Below are positions 45,010 to 56,640 of a stretch of DNA of 64,000 nt, piece by piece. Each line of letters begins with the position of its first letter. Within the stretch, counting starts at the first letter, position 1. Position numbers and translations under genes: made by a program. Below the pieces are notes generated by a model that was given only the letters and a program-made list of their open reading frames with translations, searched no databases and was not told the origin of the DNA. Source of the DNA: Aquarana catesbeiana (taxonomy: Eukaryota > Chordata > Amphibia > Anura > Ranidae); assembly GCF_042186555.1 (NCBI RefSeq), contig NC_133324.1, positions 130,293,655 through 130,357,654 on the forward strand, read 5' to 3'.

Positions 45010-46285
45010 TTGCTTGTACCGTTTGCTTCGAACACTGGATCCTGCATTAGGCACTCACTTTGGCAAGATGTGCAATATGTGTGCTATACACATTCAGGGA
45101 TGTGGTCACATCTCTATGGTTCCCACACTTCAAAGACTCCTGGGGGGAGGGGGGGTGCCCACTGTGACATGCAAAGCCTGCACCTTTAACACTGTAGCGC
45201 CAGTGTCATGGATAAGTTAAGACCGGGTTTCTCTGTAGCTGCAATCAATTTTCTGGCTTTCAATAACACTATCCGCAGGTCATAGCACACTATGTGCTTT
45301 TTTGGAAAGAGGATTTGGGTGGTGTTCACTTGTGGCACCTCCTGCCATTTTGTCTCTACTGCTTCTTAGCAAGCGATTTTAAAAATGCCATTTTTTCCCC
45401 TCCTATTTGGACTTGCTCTTAAAACGAAGAGGTAACTGCCCCATGCCTCCCAGATGGCATGTTTCTATCCACCTCTGCCACCGAGAAAGGACACAGTACA
45501 TTACTGTGACTATCTTCTACTGAGATACAGCCACAGGAACTAGGTCAGCATCTGGATTTATTGACTTTCTGTAGACATGCAAAATCCCATCCAATCATCA
45601 ATCCTGAACAGTGAGTACCCCACTGAAGATTGCCCCTCAAGCATGCATGCAGGCTGTCTGACAAAAGCTGATTTCTCTGCCACTATGTTTGAATTCCTCG
45701 GAAGACTTTGCCGCTTCTAGAACTTTTGGATTCCAGAGGCCAAATATATTACATGTCCGCTTTCTGACCTTATTCAGGAAGCTGCTACTTCTGTACTTGA
45801 AGATAGGAAGGATATTATTGAGGATGTTGATTTTGTAGCAGAGGTAGGTATATTCCTTCCCCTGAAGCTCATGAGGTACAAGCTATGGCTTTTTTGCTGT
45901 GAATGCAACAATTGATGCAATGACGACAACATCCTTCAAGACATGACAAGGAAATTGTCTACATTGTCTGTATATGGTTAGGGCTGTGAGAGCCTACTTG
46001 ACAGCAAGGCTGAGTCCCTTTTTGTTTAACCTGGAAGTCCTGGTAGAAGAAAACTTGCCTCCCTCTCCACCATTGCCAGGTGGACCAGACAACCGATTTG
46101 CAGGTTCTATGTCTTGAAGGAAACAGTTTTTTCCTTTTTCCATCAGAGCCTGCTCCACCAGGGCTGTTGGTGTGTTCCGGACTTTTCAGCAGTAAGCATC
46201 TGTATCCCAGATTTGCAGGGCTGCCATTTGGTCTACTGTTCACTTATCTTTCATGTTTTGCCATGTGGACGTTTAGGATTTACTA
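45010..46285 (+). mobile_element. Decayed DIRS-like retroelement fragment
   Basis: The left part (45014-45220) shares a block with the minus-strand debris at 8800-8850. The right part (45960-46275) encodes a decayed tyrosine recombinase. DIRS elements use such recombinases instead of an integrase. No RT sequence, split repeats or borders were found, so the extent is approximate. Confidence 0.45.
45960..46285 (+). pseudogene. Tyrosine-recombinase-like remnant (DIRS type)
   Basis: Over shifting frames one reads VRAVRAYLTA (entry to the catalytic domain), then after damage IRACSTRAVGV followed by QICRAAIWSTVHLSFMFCHVDV. DIRS recombinases of vertebrates have a block of the kind HSTRG...W ... ICRAA-W-S...F..FY. 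The catalytic His of the H-x-x-R motif would be Cys here and the final Tyr is not seen. A stop and a frameshift lie between the parts. It is non-functional, and the assignment is from memory of the family pattern. Confidence 0.5.
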
Positions 46286-46845
46286 GATAAAAATGCTGTG
46301 CTAATCAGAGGTTACTTGAAGCCCGATAAGGTATAAAGTTTGTGTGTTTAGTTCATTCTTGGTGAGATAAAACTTCATAAAATATAACTAAATATATTGT
46401 GAAACACTACAACATAATACAATTTATGGTGCAGACTGTGAAAATCCAAACTCAAAATAAATAACTTCAAAGCTTAAACATTTCAAAAACTGCATATAAA
46501 ACATTGTGCATTATAAAACAATATATAGTTCAAACTGTGGTACAGAATCCCAACATCAAGTGACTACAAAGTTCAAAAATAAAAATATCCAGTTGTGCAT
46601 GTTTCAGGTAGTTCTCCTGTTAAGAATCCCACCACTTCTGTACATCTCAGGCTACTTACCAAATGGTAATGATCCTCAATAATTGAGTGGTCATAAAGGC
46701 TATGGGGGGTATGGAAACCCAAATCTATCTGGTATGAAAGATCTTCCAATCAGATTTTAGTCACCAGTGAACCATGAGATGCATAGAACAAGAATGAAAA
46801 CAAGGGAAGCACGCCAATAGTGTAAAACGGTATTATTAGCTTTAT
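46286..46845. other. Sequence without recognised features
   Basis: AT-rich with repeated AAACAT/ACAATATA phrases. No element borders seen. Confidence 0.35.
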
Positions 46846-47257
46846 TTAAGCGGTAGTAAACTGTGCCTAAAATTTTAAAAATGTACCCCCCCCGCAGGGT
46901 TTAGTCATAATGTACTAGTATGCAGCGCATACTATTTAATTATGAAAGACTTGCTTGTAAAGTGGATCTCTCCTGCGCAGCGCTGTCATGGTCCCCCCCA
47001 GCGCTGCCATTTACACTCCGGCTGTATGAATGGCTGGGGCTGCAGTGACGTCACTCCTGAGCATCCATGGAGTTCTGAAAGTGCGGCACGGGGATGCCGT
47101 CCCTTCAGTGCACATGCACCGATGACATCACAGACAGCATCTCTTGCGAATATATCTCCTAAACAGTGCAAGTTTAGGAGATATCCACTGTACCTACAGG
47201 TAAGCCTTGGCTTACCTGTAGGTACAAGTTAAAAAGTGGAGTTTACCTCCACTTTAA
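46846..47257. mobile_element. TTAA-ended small inverted-repeat element
   Basis: TTAAGCGGTAGTAAACTG at 46846 and its approximate reverse complement GAGTTTACCTCCACTTTAA to 47257. The interior shares GGAGATAT, CTACAGGTAAGCC and GCGCAGCGCTG-like phrases with 48588-48985 and with 29000-29300. Confidence 0.7.
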
Positions 47258-48587
47258 AACAAAGAGTTAAAGGAACTCACATGAGAAATTTCTGAGAGAT
47301 AAAACTGTGCTGTATAAGTAAACAAACATCTTGTCTGTAAATTCCCCAACTTGGAGTACAGTACAGGACACAGGTCCTAGTTTTGTAATGATCACTATGA
47401 AAGTTCACAACAGAGACTCAATTGCTGCTCCTCTCTGATTCTTCACCTTGGCAGTTTGCCAGCCTTTTGGGGATCTTGGACATTGGCGCCAAAAGGGCTA
47501 CACTTTTAGCTGGTAGGGTTTTTTTTTTTTTTACACTTAGTGCAGCCCATTGCTTTTAAAGGGCCGTATACACAGACTTGTAAATAATAGTAAACTAACA
47601 CCACGTTTAGATCAGTAAAAATCAGTATTTTACACCCAAGTACCCATGAAATCACACATTATCCCTTGAATAGAATGTTATATTTGCTTATTTGGCATTC
47701 TTAGAGCTAGAAGAATTTTTACATGCATATGTGTTTGTAAATATCTATTTTGCCATACGATCATACTTTTTTTTGCATTGTGATATTTGAGGATGAATTA
47801 TTCCACAGTGCCTGCAGCTACAGAGGTCAGTGAGGGCTTGTTTTAATGCTCCTGTCCGGTTTTAAAAGTGTGAAATACAAGAATGTTAATGGCCTGTAGC
47901 CTGGCTATGTTTTAAAATGCCTCTCTAGGCAAAACTCATTTGGGTAGATTAGGGAATTTTGTTTTTGTGTCCCATCACCTTCTGTCCAAGAGATAAAACA
48001 ACAAGTAAGAATAAATCTTCCTGTTCTGATGTCAACTGTAACATTTTGGATTTGGATTGACAATGTTCAACAGAGAAAATAGAGGGTGAATGCCAAAAGT
48101 GGGAATGCAGACAGCAATTAAAGCAAAGCAAGGAGTTCTAACCCCTCACTACTCTATCCAAAACAGAAAAAGTCAGTCCAGAGTGTTAGAAAAAAAAAGT
48201 GAACAATGGCAACATAACCACTCTTTAAAGTATATTACATCATTTCAGTTTGTATATATTTCGCGGGAAATTGTGATATTAACACTCTTGTCTTTCAAGC
48301 CTACTCACAATGCTTTGCCAGTGGACCTCAAACAAATATCATAACTATGTGTTTTCTCTTTTTTATCTGAACAGACCTGATGATGTTAATATTTATGGAC
48401 TCGGTGCTCAGTACACTTTTCACATTCAGTCACATCTCAGTCACATTTAGAATACTGACCAATATTTTTTTATATAGCTAGGTAAAATAATAAACGAGTA
48501 GTTCAGTTTTCTATGGTGAAGACTCCAAACTTGTGTTGTTCTATACAGTGCCCTTCATTTCAGTTTCCAAGCAGAATCCTGAGCTTC
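47258..48587. other. AP3B1 intron, nothing recognised
   Basis: No element ends or coding homology. The open frame at 48090-48344 lacks any domain and is treated as chance. Confidence 0.45.
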
Positions 48588-48985
48588 TTAAAGCGGTTGT
48601 ATACCCGCAGGGGAAAAAAAAAGCTGTAAGGCAAAGGCATGATCAGCTAGTATGCAGCTCATACTAGCTCATTATGAAATACCTTAGAATGAGGTGTCGG
48701 TAGCTAATCCTGGTCCACGCCAAGGGAGCTGACACTTTTGCCCTTGTCTTGTCTTCCGGGTTCGCGGCTCCAGCGCTGTGAGTGGCCAGAGCCGCGATGA
48801 CCTCACTCTTGCTCATGCGTCTGCCAGACCTTCAGCCATGCGCCGCTGACGTCAGCTGCTGTATGCAAAGTGAATATCTTCTAAACCGTACAGGTCTAGG
48901 AGTTATTCATTTTACCTACAGGTACACCTTATTATAGGCTTACCTGTAGGTAAAAAATAATAATTAGGGTATACAAACACTTTAA
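48588..48985. mobile_element. TTAA-ended small inverted-repeat element
   Basis: CTTAAAGCGGTTGTATACCC (48587) and GGGTATACAAACACTTTAAG (to 48986) are inverted copies differing at two or three of 20 positions. This is the best-preserved of the TTAAAG family here. It is about 400 bp and non-coding. TTAA stands at both edges, so a piggyBac-like origin is possible. Confidence 0.8.
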
Positions 48986-49093
48986 GTCATGTCCATATTA
49001 TATCTTTGATTTGTCAGGCTCTCATGTGACATGCATGTTGTGTCTTTTATATGTTAGTCTCGAATAACATACGTTGTCTTTTACTTTTCATAG

Positions 49094-49232
49094 CAAAGCT
49101 GACGGGTATGAATGAGAATTCAGCCACTATCACAGTATCTCCACAGAACAGCACTCCGCAGACTGTGGTGCACAAGTTTCTAGCTGCTGCCAATCTTGGA
49201 GTAGTGCCTTCTGGTCAGAACAATGTACACAG
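49094..49232 (+). CDS. AP3B1: AP3B1 exon, AP-3 complex subunit beta-1 (penultimate in window)
   Basis: The acceptor TTTTCATAG ends at 49093. The first two bases (CA) complete the Ala codon begun in the exon ending at 6241. The 139-base exon encodes KLTGMNENSATITVSPQNST, PQTVVHKFLAAANLG and VVPSGQNNVH, then AG of a split Arg codon before donor GTAAAA at 49233. It follows the vertebrate beta-1 C-terminal domain closely (TGMNE, VPSGQ and NVHR are family landmarks). The intron before it is 42.9 kb. Confidence 0.95.
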
Positions 49233-52200
49233 GTAAAACTTTTTTGTATCCTCCTTTTATCTGTATATTGTGAAGCCTTGTACTGTCAACATTGCAGATA
49301 CTTTGCTCTTAATAGCAAGAATAGAACCCTAATCTTACTGTATGAAAGTGGTATTGAACCCTCAGTGTTTTTTAGCCTAGCACATTGAGCACAATAAAAT
49401 AAACATTTCCCAGTAAACTATTAAAGGATAAGTTGATCTTTCTGAACATGTTACACCTATATTTAGGGTGTACGATGCAATATGTTCAGCATCAGGCCCC
49501 TCTCCCCCTGATTTTCTTCCACCCCTTCCCTTCCTGATTCCCCTCCTTGTGGCAGCGAGCCAGCGATCTTCTCCCCTACTCACCACAATTCAAAGAGAGT
49601 ACGGCCAGGTCATTGATTCACAAATATCTGTGAGTCAATGAACGACAAGGACCAACATCCTTTGCGACTGTCATCTTCTAGTTCTCAATGAACTACCATA
49701 TCGCTGTTGAGCAATGTGGTAGTTCATTGATTCTTCCTGTCGGTGTAAAACTTCCTGCCCATATGATATACGCGCAGGCAGCTTACACTCTATTTTTACC
49801 TGCAGAAAAATGTGCATTTATTTTTTGGTTAAAACGTGAACTTCTCCTTTTAAAGTTCTTATCTCAGTGTACAATTTTTAAATACTGTTGGCATCTGCTC
49901 TCTCAGTACTGCTTTCTCAAACCTCCAGCCTTCACAGGAAAGTGTTGTCAGTGAAATCAGTCTGTTAGTTTGGAGGGAGGTAGGGTGAGAGGAGAGAGGA
50001 TTATGGGAATATGTCATCATCCTAGGCTATGGAGATGTGTATTTCTTATTTATGCACACAGTGTAGAGCAGTAGATGTCAACGTCAAGGTATAGGGGGCC
50101 TCAAATGCAGTCCCTGATAAAGGGCAGTGTACAATATTTATTATATGTATTGCTACAAAAGACTGAAGACTTACTGGAGGGAGATGGTCATAGACTGTGC
50201 TACTGGAGTCAAACTGTCAGAGACTGGGGAAATATTACATGAAATTGCTAGTGATCACAGCTATTACCCATTACAAAAACTCCCACTGCTGTCTGCTGTG
50301 TCCAAGAGCCAAACTGCAAACACCCTAGGGCCGCAGCTTGGTCACCAGGAGTGTAGAGAGGTAGCACTCTAGTCCCTGCCTGCATAAGAAAGCTGCATGC
50401 TCAATAGTTGATTAAGCACTTTCAGTAGCAGATTTAAACAAAACTTAATATCCGTTTTGGTTTGTACTATAACTGGTTCTTCAGTTGGCGTGCAGTAAAT
50501 ATTTTTTCTATGTGTCATAAGTGTCTCTGTCATTTTAATTTTGGAAGCAGAATTTATTTTGAACACACCACACTAAAACACATATATCACCATACCTTTA
50601 AGGCGGGTATGGGTACTCTTTAAGCATTTATGCTGGAACCAGACATTTTCTTTTATTGTTAATATTACTGAAGGTATACAGCAATTTACCACAGTTCTGT
50701 TATAAAACATGTTGGTCAAAATCTTTTTTTTTTGTTTTTAGTCAACTGTTGGTCATGATATATCTATGGATATTTTGAAGAATCGGTTGGTTCTCTTGCA
50801 ATCGGTGTAGTTCCTAGGATAGTGAGCAATCATTGCACAAAGTGGTGTTTACTGCCTGTCGGTTACATTTTATTATTTGTATAATACACAGTAATCCTCA
50901 TTAGCAACAACAATAACCGTTTAAATTATTTTAAGTCATCAATGGATTAAATGTCTCAATAACTCTTTTCCTAACACTAGAGGTCAGCACTGTTGTTATT
51001 TCCACATCAGATACTCAGTACACCTTCCTAGAAAAGAAACGCAGCCCCTTATAGTGCTGGCTGCTTTCTAAATATATGCTGTATACACAGAACTGCATTT
51101 AATTCCTGGAATATTAGAATGGAAGCATTTATCTGGACCATTGTACAAAACAAAAACACATTTGTTTAAAGCTTTGTCCATTTAAACTGTTTTTATAGGA
51201 TTGCATTCATAAAATTCAGTATTTTTTTTTTATTTGATCACAAATAAAATTGCCGTTTTTCGTTTTAATATACTTACTATAGTATAGTTATTAATTCCAC
51301 ACCCTGATCTAACACGTCTGATGAGCGAACCTAAATTGAAAATGTATATCATTAGTCAATACATAAATGAAACATTGATACACCTCATATCTGGACTGGA
51401 TTCGTTTATATGCCAAGTTCACCAAACCTATGAAATAAGGTTGAGTTTATTTGTAGACTGTGTAAAAATAATAAAATATTAAGCATCTAGGGTATGTATG
51501 GATCTGACTAAAGGAGTGCAAAGGCTCATAATAATAACTATTATTATTATTTATGGGTTGGGGTTATGATCTCAAGCCTTGGCACAATCACTGAGCACCG
51601 TTCCCTGAATTCTTTAATTAGGTTTCTGACAGCGGAAATTACTATTTTATTTTTGTTGCTGTGGGATATTGCACAGCACAACCAGTTTTGCACTTTGCAG
51701 TGGAGGTGCAGCTATAATTCCTTGCAACTCAGCTTTTTATGAATTGCCTGTGCAGAAAAAAAAAGTTGCTTCCAAATACTCATTGTACTAGGTGGCAATT
51801 AACAGACTTTGAATTGACTGAAATTAGACTGAGTTGACTAGCGGAAGGGGGATATGCACAGTGTTTTACCTATTTTTCAGAAGTCCGTATTGCATATCTT
51901 CTTTTTGTATTTCATGCTTTGTTTGCTGAATCAGTTTGCTAACCTAAAAGCAATTCTTATTGTAACTTTTGATTTTGATTATTATTATGTCAAGTCATTA
52001 TGTTCTATGCTTTAGAAATTGTAGTCAACATGAACAACCTGAATAGAGGGACAGGGAATTTGCCTTAAACAAACAATATATAATGCTACAATGTCATTAT
52101 ACCTTATCAAATAGCCCATCGTGAAATTCTATCTGCTTTGTCACATTCTGCAACTGTTATTGAGTTATTGTGTGTGTGTATGTGTGTGTATATAGATAGA

Positions 52201-53655
52201 TAGATAGATAGATAAATATTATTCCCAACTAATCTGTTTATAGTTTTTTTTTAAATATTGCTAACCTGTTTCAAACACTCACAGGCTTTAGTTGCATACA
52301 TTTACATGAATTTAGTTACCATTTAGCCACACTGCTGCATTAAGGCACCTCTGCTAAATGTCCCTAACTCTGAACTATCTGAGTTCCACACTATGGGACA
52401 TGTATAGCAATTTATAAACAGAGGGAATGCTCACCTGAAGGCAGCCGTTTCCTGCACCCGAAGCCCAGACATCACTTTTAAAAGTCAGTATGTGTCTGTA
52501 GCAAATCCAAAAGCAACAATGGCAGCTAAACTAGCAAAAAGGAAAAGGTGCAAATGGGCAGTAAAGAAAATAATACAAAGGGGCTCCCAGCACACTTTCA
52601 AGCTAGCCAGCATAAAAAGAAAAAAATGATTTCAACTACTCAGGTTAAAAACAGGTAACAGGTTTTTGTTTTATACATTTGCAAGTAGATAGATGCTGTA
52701 ATATAGCATGTCATATTTTTAGTTCATTACTGGTAAAGCCAATTTTTAACAATCTGAATAGTATTGCACATCAATTATCTAAAAAGGGCAGCATGGAGTG
52801 AATGCATTTATTTCCATAAATGCACAGTATTGGTTTAACCACAGAAATGTTTGGCTCCATGTATGAAATCTTGTTAAATCAACTCATAAAATGCGTGTTT
52901 TCTATTCCAGATGAGGGCCACGTTTATTGAATATTAAACAAATTTCCCTAACTACAATGCAGGAAAAATAATAGTCAGTGGTGGCCATCTTGTCATGGCA
53001 GATGACTGGGTGTTGTGTCCTTTCTAATCACGGGAAACTTGGGAAACATTTACTCCAGTGGGATATCAACATTCCATTGATGGTGCAGATTTGAGATCTT
53101 CAACCGAACAACTAATTGTGATTAATGTTGTCACAACACAGGGAGAATATATTCACTCTCTCTCCAGAGAGACAGAAAGAGTAATTCGGCCTCTCTAACA
53201 ACACATGTTTAATTTATGCTTGGGAGTCCATCCAAAACATCACAAAATATTCTAACAAAGGAGAAAAAAATCTTTCCCATCTTGTCAGCATTTTGCTTGG
53301 CTGTATATAACCAAAATATGCTGAGCAAAGCATGTTACTGCAATACAGAGGAAAATCTGTTGCAAATGATTGCAGATTGTAAAAGTGTAAAGAGCATCCG
53401 TTTTCAGTAACTTAGCACTTTCTATGTAAAATGTATTTTTAAATAAACTGTTAAATGTTTGTATAGCAATTACATCATTGTTTTTAATATGACTATATGA
53501 AATACATATGCAAACTGTGAAGTTTATCGCTGTAATTTGAGAATACATCATCCAATGCAACAGCAGATTATTTCTTTTCCACATGAAATTGTGTACAATC
53601 ACGCATTCTCATTCTGAAACTTTTTTACATGTGAAGAAACAAACAAGGTGTGCGT
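49233..53655. other. AP3B1 intron, mostly repeat-free
   Basis: No transposon with recognisable ends was found. 51560-51800 is a compositionally even stretch with TTTAATTAGG and CAATTAACAG homeodomain-like cores and may be conserved non-coding DNA. 52170-52215 has a short TGTG/TAGA microsatellite. Open frames here (for example 49688-49954 and 53285-53602) show no domain. Confidence 0.4.
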
Positions 53656-53666
53656 GTGTGTATGTG

Positions 53667-53746
<80 letters not shown>

Positions 53747-53849
53747 CAAAAGTGTAGTGCTGGTACACAGATACACTGAAGCAAAAACCCTGGTTATACT
53801 CTGGTTAGGCTGAAGACACTTAACCATAAAATGTGTGCATAGATTAGTG

Positions 53850-53905
<56 letters not shown>
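53656..53905. repeat. (TA)n microsatellites
   Basis: TG/TA and TA runs occupy about 53655-53743, broken by a GAGAGAGAG block, and an (AT)n run occupies 53853-53905. The second run abuts the left end of the Tc1 copy at 53906, consistent with insertion into a TA. Confidence 0.9.
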
Positions 53906-53908
<3 letters not shown>

Positions 53909-53963
53909 TATCTAACAAAAATGAGTACACCCCTCCATGCTTTTTGGAAATATTTTATTCTAG

Positions 53964-54127
53964 GAGTCATTGGCTCCCATTGCTGTCAATCAAATTCAGT
54001 GACATGGGAAACAGGGGTGAGGCAGAGTCCTGCTGTCTGTGTCAATGGACGCAGCAGCAGGACTCATGAGCGCACCTGCATGGGTGTCCCCAGGGAAAAC
54101 GGCTCTCCGTGGGGGCACCCGATGAAG
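53964..54127. repeat. Foreign segment between two copies of the Tc1 left end
   Basis: CATTGGCTCCCATTGCTGTC and GTCCTGCTG phrases match the TTAA-bounded repeat at 36304-36677. Its presence between duplicated left-end sequences suggests insertion with duplication or a recombination event. Confidence 0.5.
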
Positions 54128-54482
54128 AGTATCTCATAAAAGTGAGTACACCCCTCACATTTTTGTAAATATTTTATTATATCTTTTCATGCGACAACAC
54201 TGAATAAATTACACTTTGCTACAATGTAAAGTAGTGTACAGCTTGTATAACAGTGTAAATTTGCTGTCCCCTCAAAATAACTCAACACACAGCCATTAAT
54301 GTCTAAACCGCTGGCAACAAAAGTGAGTACACCCCAAATTGGGCCCAATTAGCCTTTTTCTTTCCCAGTGTCATGTGACTTGTTAGTGTTACAAGGTCTC
54401 AGGTGTGAATGGGGAGCAGGTGTGTTAAATTTGGTTTTATCACTCTCATACTGGTTTTATCACTCTCACTGGAAGTTCAACA

Positions 54483-55470
54483 TGGCACCTCATGGCAAAG
54501 AGCTCTCTGAGGATCTAAAAAAAGGAATTGTTGCTCTACATAAAGATGGCCTAGGCTATAAAAAGATTGCCAAGACCCTGAAACTGAGCTGCAGCATGGT
54601 GGTCAAGACCATACAGCGGTTTAACAGGATAGGTTCCACTCAGAACAGGCTTCGCCATGGTCGACCAAAGGAATTGAGTGCACATGCTCAGCGTCATATC
54701 CAGAGGTTATCTTTGGGAAATAGATGCATGAGTGCTGCCAGCATTGCTGCAGAGGTTGAAGGGGTGGGGGGTCAGCCTGTCAGTGCTCAGACCATACGCC
54801 GCACGCTGCATCAAATTGGTCTGCATGGCTGTCATCCCAGAAGGAAGCCTCTTCTAAAGTTGATGCACAAGAAAGCCTGCAAACAGTTTGCTGAAGACAA
54901 GCAGACTAAGGACATTGATTACTGGAACCATGTCCTGTGATCTGTTGAGACCAAGATAAAAATATTTGGTTCAGATGGTGTCAAGTGTGTGTGGCAGCAA
55001 CCAGGTGAGGAGTACAAAGACGAGTGTGTCTTGCCTACAGTCAAGCATGGTGGTGGGAGTGTCATGGTCTAGGGCTGCATGAGTGCCGCAATCACTGGGG
55101 AGCTACACTTCATTAAGGGAACCATGAATGCCAACATGTACTGTGACATACTGAAGCAGAGCATGATCTCCTCCTTTCGGAGACTGGGCTGCAGGGCAGT
55201 ATTCCAACGCAGCGACCCCCAAACACACCTCCAAGACGACCACTGCCTTGCTAAAGAAGCTGAGGGTAAAGGTGATGGACTGGTTAAACATGTCTCAAGA
55301 CCCTATTGAGCATCTCAAACAGAAAGTGGATTGCAAGGTCCCTAACATCCACCAGCTCTGTGATGTCATCATGGAGGAGTGGAAGAGGACTCCAGTGGCA
55401 ACCTGTGAAGCTCTGGTGAACTCCCCGCCCAAGAGGGTTAAGGCAGTGCTGGAAATAATGGTGGCAACAC
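54483..55470 (+). pseudogene. Tc1-type transposase pseudogene
   Basis: It starts MAPHGKELSEDLKKGIVALH, with paired-like helix-turn-helix DNA-binding sequence (GYKKIAKTLKLSCSMVVKTI) and a GRP hook-like HGRPKELS. RRTLHQIGLHG and RRKPLLK follow, and the frame stops at TGA 54938-54940. Beyond the stop, homology continues with SVETKIKIFGSDG (the first catalytic Asp region, normally W-S-DE, altered), HGGGSVMV, GCMSA and a broken second-Asp region. Then come degraded C-terminal frames (DPIEHLKQKVDCKVPN near 55300). Several stops and frameshifts make it inactive. Confidence 0.9.
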
Positions 55471-55724
55471 AAAATATTGACACTTTGGGCCCAATTTGGA
55501 CATTTTCATTTAGGGGTGTACTCAGTTTTGTTGCCAGCGGTTTAGACATTAATGGCTGTGTGTTGAGTTATTTGGAGGGGACAGCAAATTTACACTGTTA
55601 TACAAGCTGTGCACTCACTAATTACATTGTAGCAAAGTGTCATTTCTTCAGTGTTATCACATGAAAAGATATAATCAAATATTTACACAAATGTGAGGGG
55701 TGTACTCACTTTTGTGAGACACTG

Positions 55725-56197
55725 TATATACATATAGTAATACTCTATTTTAATTATAAAAGATGAGGTTGCATTGTGTAAGTAGATACCAAACATGTTA
55801 ACATTCGAAATACGATAACACCCAAAAATCTCCATAGGTAATGTTGTAAAAGCTTTTACTACTCATCAGTTTAGAGCTAACCACAGGCTGTACCACTACA
55901 TTTGTATTTGTTGTTTTTTATTTATTTCTTTTGGTTCAACTTTTTGCTATCATAAAGTGTTAACAAACCCCCTTGTGATGGCAGTGGTCAGGTGGCAGGT
56001 ACTCCTTTTTTGAGGCATAACTCCACCCAAATCACTTTTAATTTACAGCCGCGAGCCAGCTGAAGAAAACAAGCACAAGCTTATGGCTGCTACTAATTCA
56101 GTAATAAAATCTACTAAAGCATATGTTAATAACAAAAACATATTTATTACATCTCTGGAATATATGATGGAGGTAGAGAAAAATAACTGTTGATTTT
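55725..56197. other. Intronic sequence with weak repeat similarity
   Basis: 55780-55990 has phrases of the 4986-6054 repeat family (AGTAGATACCAAACATGTTA, AAAATCTCCATAGGTAA, CCCCTTGTGATGGCAG), so it is an older, border-less copy on the plus strand. Confidence 0.5.
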
Positions 56198-56640
56198 ACA
56201 TAGTTACATAGTTAGTCAGGTTGAAAAAAGACACAAGTCCATCCAGTTCAACCGCAAAAAAAAAATAAAAAAAATCGTACAATCCAATATACCCAATACT
56301 ATACCCACAGTTGATCCAGAGGAAGGCAAAAAACCCCAGCAGAGCATGCTCCAATTTGCTAGGGCAGGGGAAAAAAATCCTTCCTGATCCCAGAGAGGCA
56401 ATCGGATTTTCCCTGGATCAACTTTACCTATAAATGTCAGTACCCAGTTATATTATGTACATTTAGGAAAGTATCCAGGCCTTTCTTAAAGCAATCTACT
56501 GAGCTGGTCAGAACCACCTCTGGAGGGAGTCTATTCCACATTTTCAAAGCTCTTACTGTGAAGAAACCTTTCCGTATTTGGAGTGTTTTTTTACACGCTT
56601 TCACTTTGACCCAACAACTCAAATCTGAATTCATAAGCAC
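56198..56640 (-). mobile_element. CR1 LINE 3' fragment
   Basis: On the minus strand the frame at 56640-56437 encodes KGFFTVRALKMWNRLPPEVV, the end of the CR1 RT ORF and homologous to the block at 24970-25030. A 3' untranslated part follows, then ACATAGTTACATAGTTAG read on the plus strand at 56198, the CR1 3' tail repeat. It is strongly 5'-truncated. Confidence 0.85.

Larger units (their letters stand above)
53906..55724 (+). mobile_element. Tc1-type transposon, nearly full but inactive
   Basis: The left end CAGTATCTAACAAAAATGAG (after TA) and the right end CTCACTTTTGTGAGACACTG (to 55724, before TA) are inverted copies, each followed or preceded by the TACACCCCTC motif. A second copy of the left-end sequence begins near 54128. 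The intervening 53964-54127 is foreign and matches 36455-36500. The rest is a usual Tc1 of about 1.6 kb with a transposase pseudogene. Confidence 0.9.
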
